Positions 6,881 through 15,477 of a DNA stretch of 64,000 nucleotides are shown here, one piece after another. The first letter of the stretch is position 1, and every line of letters starts with the position of its first letter. The stretch lies in NCBI RefSeq assembly GCF_002844575.1, contig NZ_PIQO01000010.1, positions 1 to 64,000 on the forward strand, given 5' to 3'. The position numbers and the translations under genes are program-made. This DNA comes from Heyndrickxia camelliae. GTDB lineage: Bacteria; Bacillota; Bacilli; Bacillales; Bacillaceae_C. The notes under the pieces were generated by a model. That model had not been told where the DNA came from. It made no database searches and worked only from the letters and a program-made list of their open reading frames with translations.

Positions 6881-7852
6881 ATGGTAGGAATTATCATTGC
6901 TAGTCACGGTGAATTTGCCAGTGGTATCATGCAATCTGGATCAATGATCTTTGGAGAGCAAGAAAATGTAAAAGCTGTTACATTGATGCCTAGCGAAGGA
7001 CCTGAAGATGTAAAGGCAAAAATGAAAGAAGCAATTGCGTCTTTCGACAACCAAGACGAAGTATTATTCTTAGTCGATCTTTGGGGTGGAACTCCTTTCA
7101 ACCAAGCCAACAGCTTATTGGAAGGACATGAAGACAAATGGGCAATCGTTGCTGGTATGAACTTACCAATGTTGATTGAAGCTTATGCATCACGCTTCTC
7201 AATGAACACAGCCCATGAAATTGCCGCGCATATTTTGGGCACTGCCAAAGATGGGGTTAAAGTGAAGCCTGAAGAACTAGAACCAGCTGAAGCACCTGCT
7301 GCAGCTGCTGCCGGGCCTTCAAATGCAGGCGCACCTGGTAAATTTGAATACGTATTAGCACGTATCGACTCCCGTTTACTTCATGGACAAGTTGCGACTG
7401 CTTGGACAAAAACTACACAGCCTACACGTATCATCGTTGTATCTGATGCAGTAGCTAAGGATGATCTTCGTAAGAAATTAATCCAACAAGCTGCGCCACC
7501 AGGTGTAAAGGCACACGTTGTTCCAGTCCATAAAATGATTGACCTTGCTAAAGATGATCAACATTTCGGTGGTCAGCGCGCATTACTTCTTTTTGAAAAT
7601 CCACAAGATGCGCTTAGAGCAGTTGAAGGTGGGGTTCCATTGAAGACAATCAACGTTGGTTCTATGGCACACTCGCCTGGTAAAGTTCAACCAAATAAGG
7701 TACTTGCTTTTAACCAAGATGATATTGATACTTTCGCAAAGTTAAAAGAACTTGGTGTGAACTTCGATGTACGTAAAGTTCCGAATGATTCAAAAGGCGA
7801 CATGGACGAAATTATCAAGAAGGCTCAAGATGAGTTAAACAGACAAAAATAA
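6881..7852 (+). CDS. manX: Mannose-family PTS enzyme IIAB
   Basis: A 323-residue fusion. IIA occupies about residues 1-135, with the phosphorylatable His9 in [10 protein letters not shown]. An Ala/Pro-rich flexible linker spans about 144-165. IIB occupies about 166-323, with its phosphorylated His168 in RLLHGQV. It passes phosphate from HPr via IIA and IIB to the incoming sugar. The ATG at 6881 follows TAGGAGG; the longer frame from 6824 would start inside the leader. It is co-transcribed with the IIC and IID genes. The likely sugar is mannose or glucose; fructose (Lev-type) is less likely given the GlcT-type leader. Confidence 0.93.
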   Translation: MVGIIIASHGEFASGIMQSGSMIFGEQENVKAVTLMPSEGPEDVKAKMKEAIASFDNQDEVLFLVDLWGGTPFNQANSLLEGHEDKWAIVAGMNLPMLIEAYASRFSMNTAHEIAAHILGTAKDGVKVKPEELEPAEAPAAAAAGPSNAGAPGKFEYVLARIDSRLLHGQVATAWTKTTQPTRIIVVSDAVAKDDLRKKLIQQAAPPGVKAHVVPVHKMIDLAKDDQHFGGQRALLLFENPQDALRAVEGGVPLKTINVGSMAHSPGKVQPNKVLAFNQDDIDTFAKLKELGVNFDVRKVPNDSKGDMDEIIKKAQDELNRQK

Positions 7853-7884
7853 TCCTAATATCAGGAAAATGGAGGATTAATATC

Positions 7885-8691
7885 ATGGATTTGAATGTGA
7901 TTCAAATAATATTAGTCGTTATCGTTGCATTTTTAGCTGGTATGGAAGGAATTTTGGATGAATTCCAATTCCACCAACCACTTATTGCTTGTACGTTAAT
8001 CGGCTTAGTTACAGGAAACTTAGTACCATGTCTTATCTTAGGTGGTACTCTTCAACTTATCGCTTTAGGTTGGGCAAACATCGGAGCTGCCGTAGCACCG
8101 GATGCTGCGTTAGCATCAGTTGCCTCTGCAATTATTTTAGTTTTAGGTGGACAAGGTAAAGCTGGTGTTTCTTCGGCAATCGCAATTGCTGTTCCACTAG
8201 CCGTTGCTGGTTTATTATTAACAATTATCGTTCGTACAATTGCAACAGCATTGGTACATTTTATGGATGCTGCAGCTAAAGAAGGAAACATCGGAAAAGT
8301 TCAATTTTGGCACATCGTTGCTATCTGCTTGCAAGGGTTACGTATTGCGATCCCAGCATTATTAATCGTAGCAATTGGGGCAGGCCCAGTTAGAGACTTA
8401 CTCACATCTATGCCAGCTTGGTTGACTGACGGTCTAGCAATCGGTGGGGGAATGGTCGTAGCTGTTGGTTACGCAATGGTTATTAATATGATGGCTACAA
8501 AAGAAGTATGGCCTTTCTTCGCGATTGGTTTCGTGTTAGCAACTGTTTCACAAATCACACTTATCGGTCTTGGTGCTATCGGTGTGGCTCTTGCACTTAT
8601 CTATTTAGCGCTTTCCAAACGCGGTGGCGGTTCAGGTAATGGCGGATCAAACACTGGTGACCCACTAGGCGATATTATCGATAATTACTAA
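7885..8691 (+). CDS. manY: Mannose-family PTS enzyme IIC
   Basis: A 268-residue integral membrane protein of normal family length. It begins MDLNVIQIILVVIVAFLAGM and contains the conserved DEFQFHQPL and GGTLQLIALGWANIGAAVAPD segments of the EII-Man transmembrane channel. Together with IID it carries the sugar across the membrane. The tail is Gly/Ser/Asn rich (about residues 250-262), a flexible end seen in some Firmicutes members. It lies 32 bases after manX with a GGAGG ribosome site. Confidence 0.93.
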   Translation: MDLNVIQIILVVIVAFLAGMEGILDEFQFHQPLIACTLIGLVTGNLVPCLILGGTLQLIALGWANIGAAVAPDAALASVASAIILVLGGQGKAGVSSAIAIAVPLAVAGLLLTIIVRTIATALVHFMDAAAKEGNIGKVQFWHIVAICLQGLRIAIPALLIVAIGAGPVRDLLTSMPAWLTDGLAIGGGMVVAVGYAMVINMMATKEVWPFFAIGFVLATVSQITLIGLGAIGVALALIYLALSKRGGGSGNGGSNTGDPLGDIIDNY

Positions 8692-8709
8692 GAAGGAGGG
8701 GACAGAAAA

Positions 8710-9621
8710 ATGGAAAAAGAATTGACATTATCAAAAAAAGATCGTATTTCTGTTTGGTGGCGTTCCACTTTCATCCAAGGTTCTTGGAACTATGAACGTA
8801 TGCAAAACGGTGGTTGGGCATTTTCAATGATTCCGGCGATCAAAAAATTATATAAAACAAAAGAAGATCGTGCTGCTGCACTAAAACGTCATTTAGAGTT
8901 CTTTAATACTCACCCATATGTTGCTTCACCTATTATTGGTGTAACTTTAGCTCTTGAAGAAGAACGTGCAAACGGTGCGCCGGTTGACGACACAGCCATT
9001 CAAGGGGTTAAAGTCGGTATGATGGGGCCTTTAGCAGGTATTGGGGATCCAGTTTTCTGGTTCACGGTTAGACCAATCCTAGGTGCGTTAGGAGCTTCTC
9101 TTGCTCTGACTGGTAACATCCTAGGGCCAATTATATTCTTCGTTTTATGGAATCTTATTCGTATGGGCTTCACCTGGTATACACAAGAATTTGGTTACAA
9201 AGCTGGTTCTAAAATTACGGATGACTTATCTGGCGGATTACTTCAAGATATTACGAAAGGTGCATCAATCCTGGGTATGTTCATCTTAGGAGCATTAGTT
9301 AACCGTTGGGTATCGGTAAAATTCACCCCAATTGTATCATCGGTTAAACTCAGCAAAGGTGCTTATATTGACTGGGATAAGTTACCTTCTGGAGCACAAG
9401 GAATTAAAACTGCCTTGGAACAGCAAGCTGCTGGTCTTTCGTTAGAACCTGTTAAAGTAACTACTTTACAAAATAACTTGGATAGCTTAATTCCTGGATT
9501 AGCTGGGTTAGCGATCACATTTTTATGTATGTGGTTGCTTAGAAAGAAAGTTTCTCCAATTGTTATGATTCTTGGATTGTTTGTGGTTGGTATCGTCTTC
9601 CACTTAATTCACTTAATGTAA
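8710..9621 (+). CDS. manZ: Mannose-family PTS enzyme IID
   Basis: A 303-residue protein of normal family length. A soluble N-terminal part contains WRSTFIQGSWNYERMQNGGW and the GVKVGMMGPLAGIGDP motif diagnostic of IID. It ends with hydrophobic segments (GLAGLAITFLCMWLLRKK and the last 20 residues). It pairs with IIC in the transport complex. AAGGAGGGG precedes the ATG, 18 bases after manY, so the three genes form one operon closed by a terminator. Confidence 0.93.
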   Translation: MEKELTLSKKDRISVWWRSTFIQGSWNYERMQNGGWAFSMIPAIKKLYKTKEDRAAALKRHLEFFNTHPYVASPIIGVTLALEEERANGAPVDDTAIQGVKVGMMGPLAGIGDPVFWFTVRPILGALGASLALTGNILGPIIFFVLWNLIRMGFTWYTQEFGYKAGSKITDDLSGGLLQDITKGASILGMFILGALVNRWVSVKFTPIVSSVKLSKGAYIDWDKLPSGAQGIKTALEQQAAGLSLEPVKVTTLQNNLDSLIPGLAGLAITFLCMWLLRKKVSPIVMILGLFVVGIVFHLIHLM

Positions 9622-9689
9622 CAATTAAAGACTATTGCCTAGGCTTTTTAAATATCAAATGTAAGCCTTGATGCAAACAAATATAGCAG

Positions 9690-9738
9690 AGCACCTCCTG
9701 ATATGATGCAACCAATCATTTTAAGGAGGTGCTTTTCT
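9690..9738 (+). terminator. Terminator of the mannose PTS operon
   Basis: AGCACCTCC (9690-9698) pairs with GGAGGTGCT (9725-9733) followed by TTTCTT. Confidence 0.8.
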
Positions 9739-10040
9739 TATGCCTTAATTCTGGTCGGAACATACATTTGTTTAAAAGAAATATACATTATGTTTTTTAT
9801 TCTGTAATTAAGATGCAAGAGCATGTCCTTCTTTCTCTCAGATATCGGAAAAATAACACATGCTCTTTCATTTGCAAATTCTCTTCATTGATTTTTTGTT
9901 TATAAAAATTCCTCTAAAGTATCTTATTTTTAATACATGGATTCGTTAGAAGGAAGTTTTAAAGATGGGTCCAAAGATATAAGAATTACATGTATCTTAG
10001 TATCTGGAATGGAGACGGCTTGTAACGATAATGCTAAAAT
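9739..10040. other. Intergenic stretch with a second hairpin
   Basis: No gene. A 10-bp inverted repeat AAGAGCATGT / ACATGCTCTT lies at 9817-9826 and 9858-9867 and may act as a back-up terminator. Nothing else is visible. Confidence 0.5.
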
Positions 10041-10041
10041 C

Positions 10042-10066
10042 AAAAAACCCCCAATTTTTTGGGGGA
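10042..10066 (-). terminator. Terminator of the oligopeptidase gene
   Basis: On the minus strand CCCCCAA / TTGGGGG (10065-10048) is followed by TTTTTT, five bases after the stop codon at 10071. Confidence 0.85.
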
Positions 10067-10070
10067 GGGT

Positions 10071-12121
10071 TTATTTGATACCGATGCCGAGCTTATCGAG
10101 AATAAATGCATAGCAAGCCGCGGCTTCCTTCAAATGATTGAAACGGCCTGATGCTCCGAAGTGGCCGGCACCCATGTTCGTTTTTAGTACAATGATATTG
10201 TTATCCGTTTTCAGCGACCTTAGACGTGCAACCCATTTGGCTGGTTCCCAATATGCGACCCGAGGATCATTTAGACCGGTTGTGACATACATATGCGGAT
10301 AGTCTTTCGCTTCCACATTATCGTATGGGCTATATGACTTCATATAGAAATAGTCCTCTCTATTTTGAGGATTGCCCCATTCGTCCCATTCAAGGGTGGT
10401 AAGGGGAATCGTTGCATCGAGCATTGTTGTAACTACATCAACAAATGGAACTGCCGGAACGATGACCTTAAATAGTTCACCGGCCATATTGGCCACTGCG
10501 CCTACGAGCAAGCCTCCAGCACTGCCACCGCGGGCAGCCATTTTACTTGAGGTTGTGTAGCCCTGCTCCATAAGATATTTCGCTGCAACGATAAAATCTG
10601 TGAACGTATTTCGTTTTTTCCCCATTTTTCCGTCTTCATACCAAGCACGACCCATTTCGGAGCCGCCACGCACTTGTGCTGTGACAAATATAATTCCTTT
10701 TTCCAGCAAAGGGAGACGATACGGGTCAAAATAAGGATCGCTGTTTGCTCCATATGATCCATACCCATGCAGAATCAAAGGCGCAGGTCCGTTTTCGAGC
10801 GCATCTTTCCGATAGACGGCGGTCATTGGCACTTTGACTCCATCCTCTGCTACTGCCCACAATTGTTCCTGACGAAAACGCGAGCGATCATATTCCCCTC
10901 TGACAGGAGCAACTTGCAAACGATGTTTTTCACCTGTCAGGAGATTTAACCCGTAAGTTGTTTTTGGCGTGAGCAAGGAATCATATTGAATTAATACCTC
11001 GTTCGTCTCATAACTTTGACCGGATAAAATCGATACTGTGTAGAGAGGCTCATCCCATTCAATTCGCTCTAATTCATCGTCACGAAGTAGCCAGATTTGC
11101 GTTAGACCATTCTCACGGCCAAATATAACTAACCTGTCCCGAAATGGGTACATGGCTTGCAGATATCGGTCTTCGCTATACTCCATGACTTTTGCCCGTG
11201 TTTGAAGGTCGCTGAGGGGACAACACAGCAACTGAAAGTTTGGGGCTCCTTCATTTGTCAGTATGAGCAGTTTATCTCCCCCATCCTCGACATCATATTC
11301 TATTCCTTCACGCCGTTCATCTATTAGCTGCAAAGGCGAGAGCGGGGAATCGGCATCAATCAGGCGAACCTCGCTTGTCGTTTTCGATCGGGAATGCACA
11401 AAAATAAACTTTCCACTTAACGATTTATACATACTTAATGTAAATGTAATGTCTTTTTCCTCAAAAATCAGCTGATCACTGCCGATTTCGCTGCCCAAAC
11501 GATGACGCCATAACTGGTATGGCCGTTGGCTCTCATCAACGGTAATGTAGAAAATATATTCACCGCACCGGCTCCATTCCATACTTCCATATAAATAGAC
11601 ATCCGGAATTCGGTCAGGCAAAAGCTCACCAGTTTTCATGTCTTTGACATGGATGGTATAACGGTCCGTACCATCCCGATTCTCCAAATAAGCTAATCGG
11701 TTATGGTCCGTAGTGATGCGCTGCATCGTTACACTTAAATATTCACCATCTACTGCCAATTCATTCAAATCCAGTATCACTTCTTCTGCCGAATTTGGCA
11801 ATAGTTCCCGGCTTGCTGCATGCTTACGGGCATAGATTGGATATTGCTTGTCTTTGTCTAAACGGGAATAGTAGAAGTATGGTCCATGCTGAACAGGTAC
11901 TTTTACTTCTGAATCGGGAACACGGTCAACCATGCTTTGATAAATTTGTTCGGTTTGAGCCTCCAATGGCGCATAATTTCATCATAATAACGATTTTCTT
12001 CCTCAAGATAATCAATGACCTCCGGATTGGAACGATCCTTTAGCCAATAAAAGTCATCTTCGCGCACATCTCCATGCAATTCATGGGGATGTGGTATACG
12101 TTTTGCAACAGGTGGTTTCAT
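10071..12121 (-). pseudogene. ptrB: Oligopeptidase B (S9A prolyl oligopeptidase family), interrupted by one frameshift
   Basis: Two minus-strand frames together spell a full oligopeptidase B of about 683 residues. The N-terminal piece (from ATG 12121, behind AAAGGAGGA) runs MKPPVAKRIPHPHELHGD to DEIM near 11970. The sense then continues one base out of frame with LEAQTEQIYQSM to 10071. A single missing base, perhaps in the CGCC run at about 11968-11972, explains the break. The C-terminal hydrolase domain is intact: GGSAGG with the catalytic Ser, NDPRVAYWEP with the Asp, and GAGHFGASGR with the His. The enzyme cuts peptides after Lys/Arg in the cytosol. It may be a real inactivation or a sequencing error. 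Confidence 0.85.
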
Positions 12122-12324
12122 AAAAATCCTCCTTTCGTTATAGGTAATATTTCGTGACATAGTTTGTGAATTCCTCTTTTTTCGACTGCTTGTTCAGTTT
12201 GTGACTGGAACAGCTCACGTTAATTTGGTCTAAGATAGAGGCTTAATGGAACGCTGGAATGTAGGGAATCACTTAGTATTTGGGTGATATGTGACACTAT
12301 TGATAGAAATGAACGATTAAAACG

Positions 12325-12355
12325 AAAAAATAGAACCTGCCAAAAGGCAAGTTCT
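12325..12355 (-). terminator. Terminator of the LysM autolysin gene
   Basis: On the minus strand AGAACTTGCC-TTTT-GGCAGGTTCT (12355-12332) is followed by ATTTTTT. The stem touches the stop codon. Confidence 0.85.
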
Positions 12356-13794
12356 TATTTGGGTGAAACAACAGCACCTGCTTGAACATCGTACTGGGTC
12401 AAGTTGTATGCCGTGATGATAGATTGTAATAGATTAGTATAGTTAGGGTCAGTAGCATACCCGTCTTGTTGAATCAGCTTTGTTGCTGCCTTGTAGTCGG
12501 TTAACCCAATGATGTTTGAGTAGCGAGAAGCCATCAAGAATTGAGTGTGGTCAGCAATGGAATCAGCGATGCTGTTGTAGGCACGGAATTTAGCACTTTC
12601 AACGTATAGGTTGCCATTTATATCATATTCTTTTGTTGGTAAACTAATTGTGGGACCTTTCCAGCTACTTGAAGCTTTAATACCGAAGTAGTTTTGTACC
12701 TTTACTGATAGGTAAGACCCACCCCAATATGACTCAAGTATTGCTTGTGCCATTGTTAACGATGGTAGAATTTTATTGGTTTGCCATGCTTGGATAGCTG
12801 CAGGTGCTACCTTTGCAATAAATGCTAATTTCATATCTGATGTAATATTTGAAGTTAATACCACATCTGTTAGAGATGTAGACGGCGTACTGACTACAAT
12901 CTGCTGCATTACTGCTAAGGAATTCCAGTTTATAACCTGTGGATTCATTTGTTTTAATATTGCTAGCGTCATATTATACTTATTTGCTATAGATGTTGCA
13001 GAATCACCTGATAAAACTTTGTAAATCATTTGCCCTGCGGCAGGTGCAGGAGGTATTGGAACACCATTAGTTGTTGCTGCTGTTGGCTGCTTCACTTCAG
13101 TAGTTCCTGTTTTGCTTGAAGTTTTCGTAGTTGTAGAGGGAATTTTCAGTACTCTACCAATTATAATTATCGTAGGATTGGTAATTTTATTAATAGATTC
13201 TAAATCATTTAAAGATACCCTATACTTTTTAGCTATTGCCGAAAGCGTGTCACCTGATTTAACAGTGTATGTTTTTGAATTAGCTGTTGATGGCTTAACT
13301 GTAGTAGTCTTTACCTTGGCAGTAGTAATGGAAGTATTCGCAGATGTGGCTGGAATTTTCAGTACACGGCCAACTTGGATTATTTTAGGGTTTGTAATTT
13401 TATTAGCAGATTCTAAATTTTTTAGAGATACCTTATACTTTTTAGCTATTGCCGAAAGAGTGTCACCTGATTTAACAGTGTAGGTTTTTGAAGCAGTTGT
13501 TGATGGCTTAACGGAAGTAATCCCTTTTTTGGCAACTGCAATGGGAGTATTCGCAGATGCGGCTGGAATTTTTAATACACGCCCAACCTTGATTATTCTA
13601 GGGTTTGTAATCTTATTAGCAGATTCTAAACTTTTTAGAGATACCCTATACTTTTTAGCTATTGCGGAAAGAGTATCACCCGGCTTAACAGTATAATTTA
13701 TGGTAGCTGCATTTGCTGTTATCATGGTTGCCGATGTTAAAATCGATACAGTTAATACTGTAGTTGCGGTTGCTTTTCTTGCTTTATTGAACAT
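12355..13794 (-). CDS. Secreted LysM-repeat glucosaminidase (autolysin, GH73-like)
   Basis: A 479-residue protein. The signal peptide spans residues 1-29 (basic start, hydrophobic core, ANA-A cleavage). Three nearly identical LysM repeats (about 33-77, 104-148, 175-219) share PGDTLSAIAKKY, and a divergent fourth LysM (about 257-301) follows. Ser/Thr/Lys linkers join them. The C-terminal glucosaminidase domain (about 320-475) has the catalytic Glu354 in TMAQAILESYWGGSYL. LysM binds peptidoglycan and the enzyme cleaves its glycan strands in cell separation or wall turnover. The ATG at 13794 follows GGAGGAAG; an upstream start at 13833 would fall inside the riboswitch. A c-di-GMP riboswitch precedes it. 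Confidence 0.9.
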   Translation of the reverse strand: MFNKARKATATTVLTVSILTSATMITANAATINYTVKPGDTLSAIAKKYRVSLKSLESANKITNPRIIKVGRVLKIPAASANTPIAVAKKGITSVKPSTTASKTYTVKSGDTLSAIAKKYKVSLKNLESANKITNPKIIQVGRVLKIPATSANTSITTAKVKTTTVKPSTANSKTYTVKSGDTLSAIAKKYRVSLNDLESINKITNPTIIIIGRVLKIPSTTTKTSSKTGTTEVKQPTAATTNGVPIPPAPAAGQMIYKVLSGDSATSIANKYNMTLAILKQMNPQVINWNSLAVMQQIVVSTPSTSLTDVVLTSNITSDMKLAFIAKVAPAAIQAWQTNKILPSLTMAQAILESYWGGSYLSVKVQNYFGIKASSSWKGPTISLPTKEYDINGNLYVESAKFRAYNSIADSIADHTQFLMASRYSNIIGLTDYKAATKLIQQDGYATDPNYTNLLQSIITAYNLTQYDVQAGAVVSPK

Positions 13795-13798
13795 TTTT

Positions 13799-13904
13799 CT
13801 TCCTCCAATATTCTTCAGTAACCCAGCCACCATGGCATTTATGCTTTAGGTCTGTGGTTTTGCGAGACTATTTTTCGATAGTTGTGCCTTTTTCGAATGA
13901 GGAA
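13799..13904 (-). promoter_or_regulatory. c-di-GMP-I (GEMM-I) riboswitch controlling the LysM autolysin
   Basis: The aptamer core (about 13890-13815) shows GEMM-I hallmarks: GGCACAAC, a P2 hairpin CTATC-GAAAA-ATAG with a GAAA loop, CGCAAAACCAC, the receptor-like CCTAAAG, and CATGGTGGCTGGGTTAC. TTCCTC just upstream (13904-13899) is complementary to the ribosome site GGAGGAA (13806-13800) just downstream. The switch therefore probably hides or frees the ribosome site, i.e. acts on translation. No T-tract follows the aptamer, which agrees with this. Confidence 0.85.
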
Positions 13905-13987
13905 CTTCATCATCTCTATCTATACCTCACGCATAAATATAATATTAGAATTTACTCATATAATATAGGGGGAATTGTTTCCATAAA

Positions 13988-14209
13988 TCATTCAAACAGA
14001 ATAATGACTAGTTGGTAAATATATTTAAAATCAATTGAAATAATTGATATTGCTGTAATTATCATAAACACTGGATTTACCAGAGATCGTAGCTTGGCAA
14101 CTCCATGGACATCGCTTATTATGATATAAACAGATCCTACACCAACGATTAAATTTTTATTTAAGCTGTGTTGTGGCAGTGCTTCTTTATCTCTATTAAC
14201 TAGATAGTG
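13988..14209 (-). pseudogene. Remnant of a membrane protein, unknown family
   Basis: A minus-strand open frame of 73 codons without a usable start. It reads LPQHSLNKNLIVGVGSVY, then IIISDVHGVAKLRSLVNPVF and a hydrophobic end (MIITAISIISID). It looks like the C-terminal part of a membrane protein that has lost its start. It is probably debris; the family is not recognised. Confidence 0.35.
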
Positions 14210-14244
14210 TTAGAGTTAAAATTTAAATGTAAAGGGATATCAAT

Positions 14245-14441
14245 ATGGATGCGAATAAAAAATGGCTTTCTATTCCGAAAGAAATGAGAAATAGGTTACT
14301 AGATAAGTTTGGTGCGTAAATTGTTCAAGTACAACAGATATTGTTAGGTTCATAATTGAAGACAACTCATTTGGAATCGTCTTAAAAGGTGAGTGCAAGA
14401 AATGTGGTCATAAGGTGGCGAGGGTTATTGAGTCTGAGTAG
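14245..14441 (+). pseudogene. Small zinc-ribbon-like protein, frameshifted
   Basis: The frame from ATG 14245 (after AAAGGG) reads MDANKKWLSIPKEMRNRLLD, then hits a stop at 14317. The next frame continues the sense as CVNCSSTTDIVRF and later GECKKCGHKVARV, ending at 14441. Two C-x2-C knuckles would form a zinc ribbon in an about 65-residue protein. One lost base near 14307-14313 explains the break. It could be inactivation or a sequencing slip. Confidence 0.6.
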
Positions 14442-14551
14442 TAATAGAAATAGTCATGATGTAGTGTAATCAGATAAAGGCACTCAAAAACCAGATACGA
14501 TCACTGGAATTGTTTTTTTCATGAAAATAGTTCTAATAAGAGGTGATTTAA

Positions 14552-15118
14552 GTGGAAAATGAAAACAGGCAGTTGTCACGCGAACAATGTGATGAAGTAC
14601 TTGCAAAATTGAAAGTACGTTTTGAGAAAAACATGAATCGCCATAAAGGACTTGAATGGTCAAAAGTTCAAGCAAAGTTAGAAACTAGTACAGATAAGTT
14701 GTGGTCGCTCCATGAAATGGAAAGAACCGGCGGTGAACCGGATGTTATTGGCTATGATGAACAGACGGATGAATACATTTTTTATGATTGTTCAGCGCAA
14801 AGTCCTAAAGGGCGAAGAAGTGTTTGTTACGATCGTGCAGCGCTGGAATCAAGGAGAGAACACAAACCAAAAAGTAGCGCTTTAGATATGGCTGCCGATA
14901 TGGGGATTGAGATTTTAACGGAAGAACAATACAGGGAGCTGCAGAAACTTGGAAATTTTGATACGAAAACATCAAGCTGGGTGAAAACACCAACTAAAAT
15001 TAGACAACTTGGCGGGGCTATCTTTTGTGATCGTCGCTACGACACAGTATTTGTATACCACAATGGGGCGGAGTCTTACTATGCTAACAGGGGGTTCCGC
15101 GGTTTGTTAAGGGTTTAG
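14552..15118 (+). CDS. DUF4256 family protein
   Basis: A 188-residue soluble protein. It matches my memory of DUF4256, with the conserved stretches TGGEPDVIGYD, YIFYDCSAQSPKGRRSVCYD, SALDMAADMGIEIL and GGAIFCDRRYDTVFVYHNGA. The function of the family is unknown; members are scattered among bacteria as single genes. The start is GTG at 14552 behind AAGAGGTGAT. There is no operon partner. Confidence 0.8.
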   Translation: MENENRQLSREQCDEVLAKLKVRFEKNMNRHKGLEWSKVQAKLETSTDKLWSLHEMERTGGEPDVIGYDEQTDEYIFYDCSAQSPKGRRSVCYDRAALESRREHKPKSSALDMAADMGIEILTEEQYRELQKLGNFDTKTSSWVKTPTKIRQLGGAIFCDRRYDTVFVYHNGAESYYANRGFRGLLRV

Positions 15119-15477
15119 AAACTTGTGTGAAACGTTCTCTAATGAAAAGTTGCAGAAATGACCAATTAATTTATTTAAAGTTTATCAGGAAAAAATTTAC
15201 CACTTGATGAGATGTACCTTTAATTCTTACAATGTTTAAATGGTACATTAAAAGGCAGTGAGAGAGAACTCTCTACCAGAACAGAGAGGAAACGTAATAG
15301 TGATGGAAGAATTCAGCCATGATTTAGCATGGAAAGTTTTGAATGATTACATAATGGAAGTCTTTGTAAAATAATTTTCAAATAAAATAAATGCCTGTAC
15401 CTCTTTGGATTCCATATTTTTGGATACTTTTCAAGTTGGTCACAGGCTCTTTTTAGTAAAGTGATAAGGGGAAGTAA
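15119..15477. other. Intergenic stretch with a gene remnant and a terminator-like fold
   Basis: No intact gene. A 23-codon frame (15303-15374) looks like a fragment of an HI0074-type protein. GCCTGTACC (15393-15401) can pair with GGTCACAGGC (15438-15447, one bulge), followed by a T-rich stretch, just before the helicase gene. Confidence 0.45.
15303..15374 (+). pseudogene. Fragment resembling an HI0074-type nucleotidyltransferase-partner protein
   Basis: The peptide EEFSHDLAWKVLNDYI resembles the FEFTYELAWK-LKDYL signature of HI0074/HepT-like partners of minimal nucleotidyltransferases. Only 23 codons remain and no partner gene is nearby. Confidence 0.35.

Noticed and set aside
13112-13483. 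Plus-strand open frame opposite the LysM repeats
   Set aside because: It is the mirror of three near-identical LysM repeats and their Thr/Val-rich linkers; it has no ribosome site and the minus-strand gene is clear.
12355-13794. CRISPR or satellite repeats
   Set aside because: The repeated DNA codes for LysM domains with linkers of varying sequence; no spacers or direct-repeat array.
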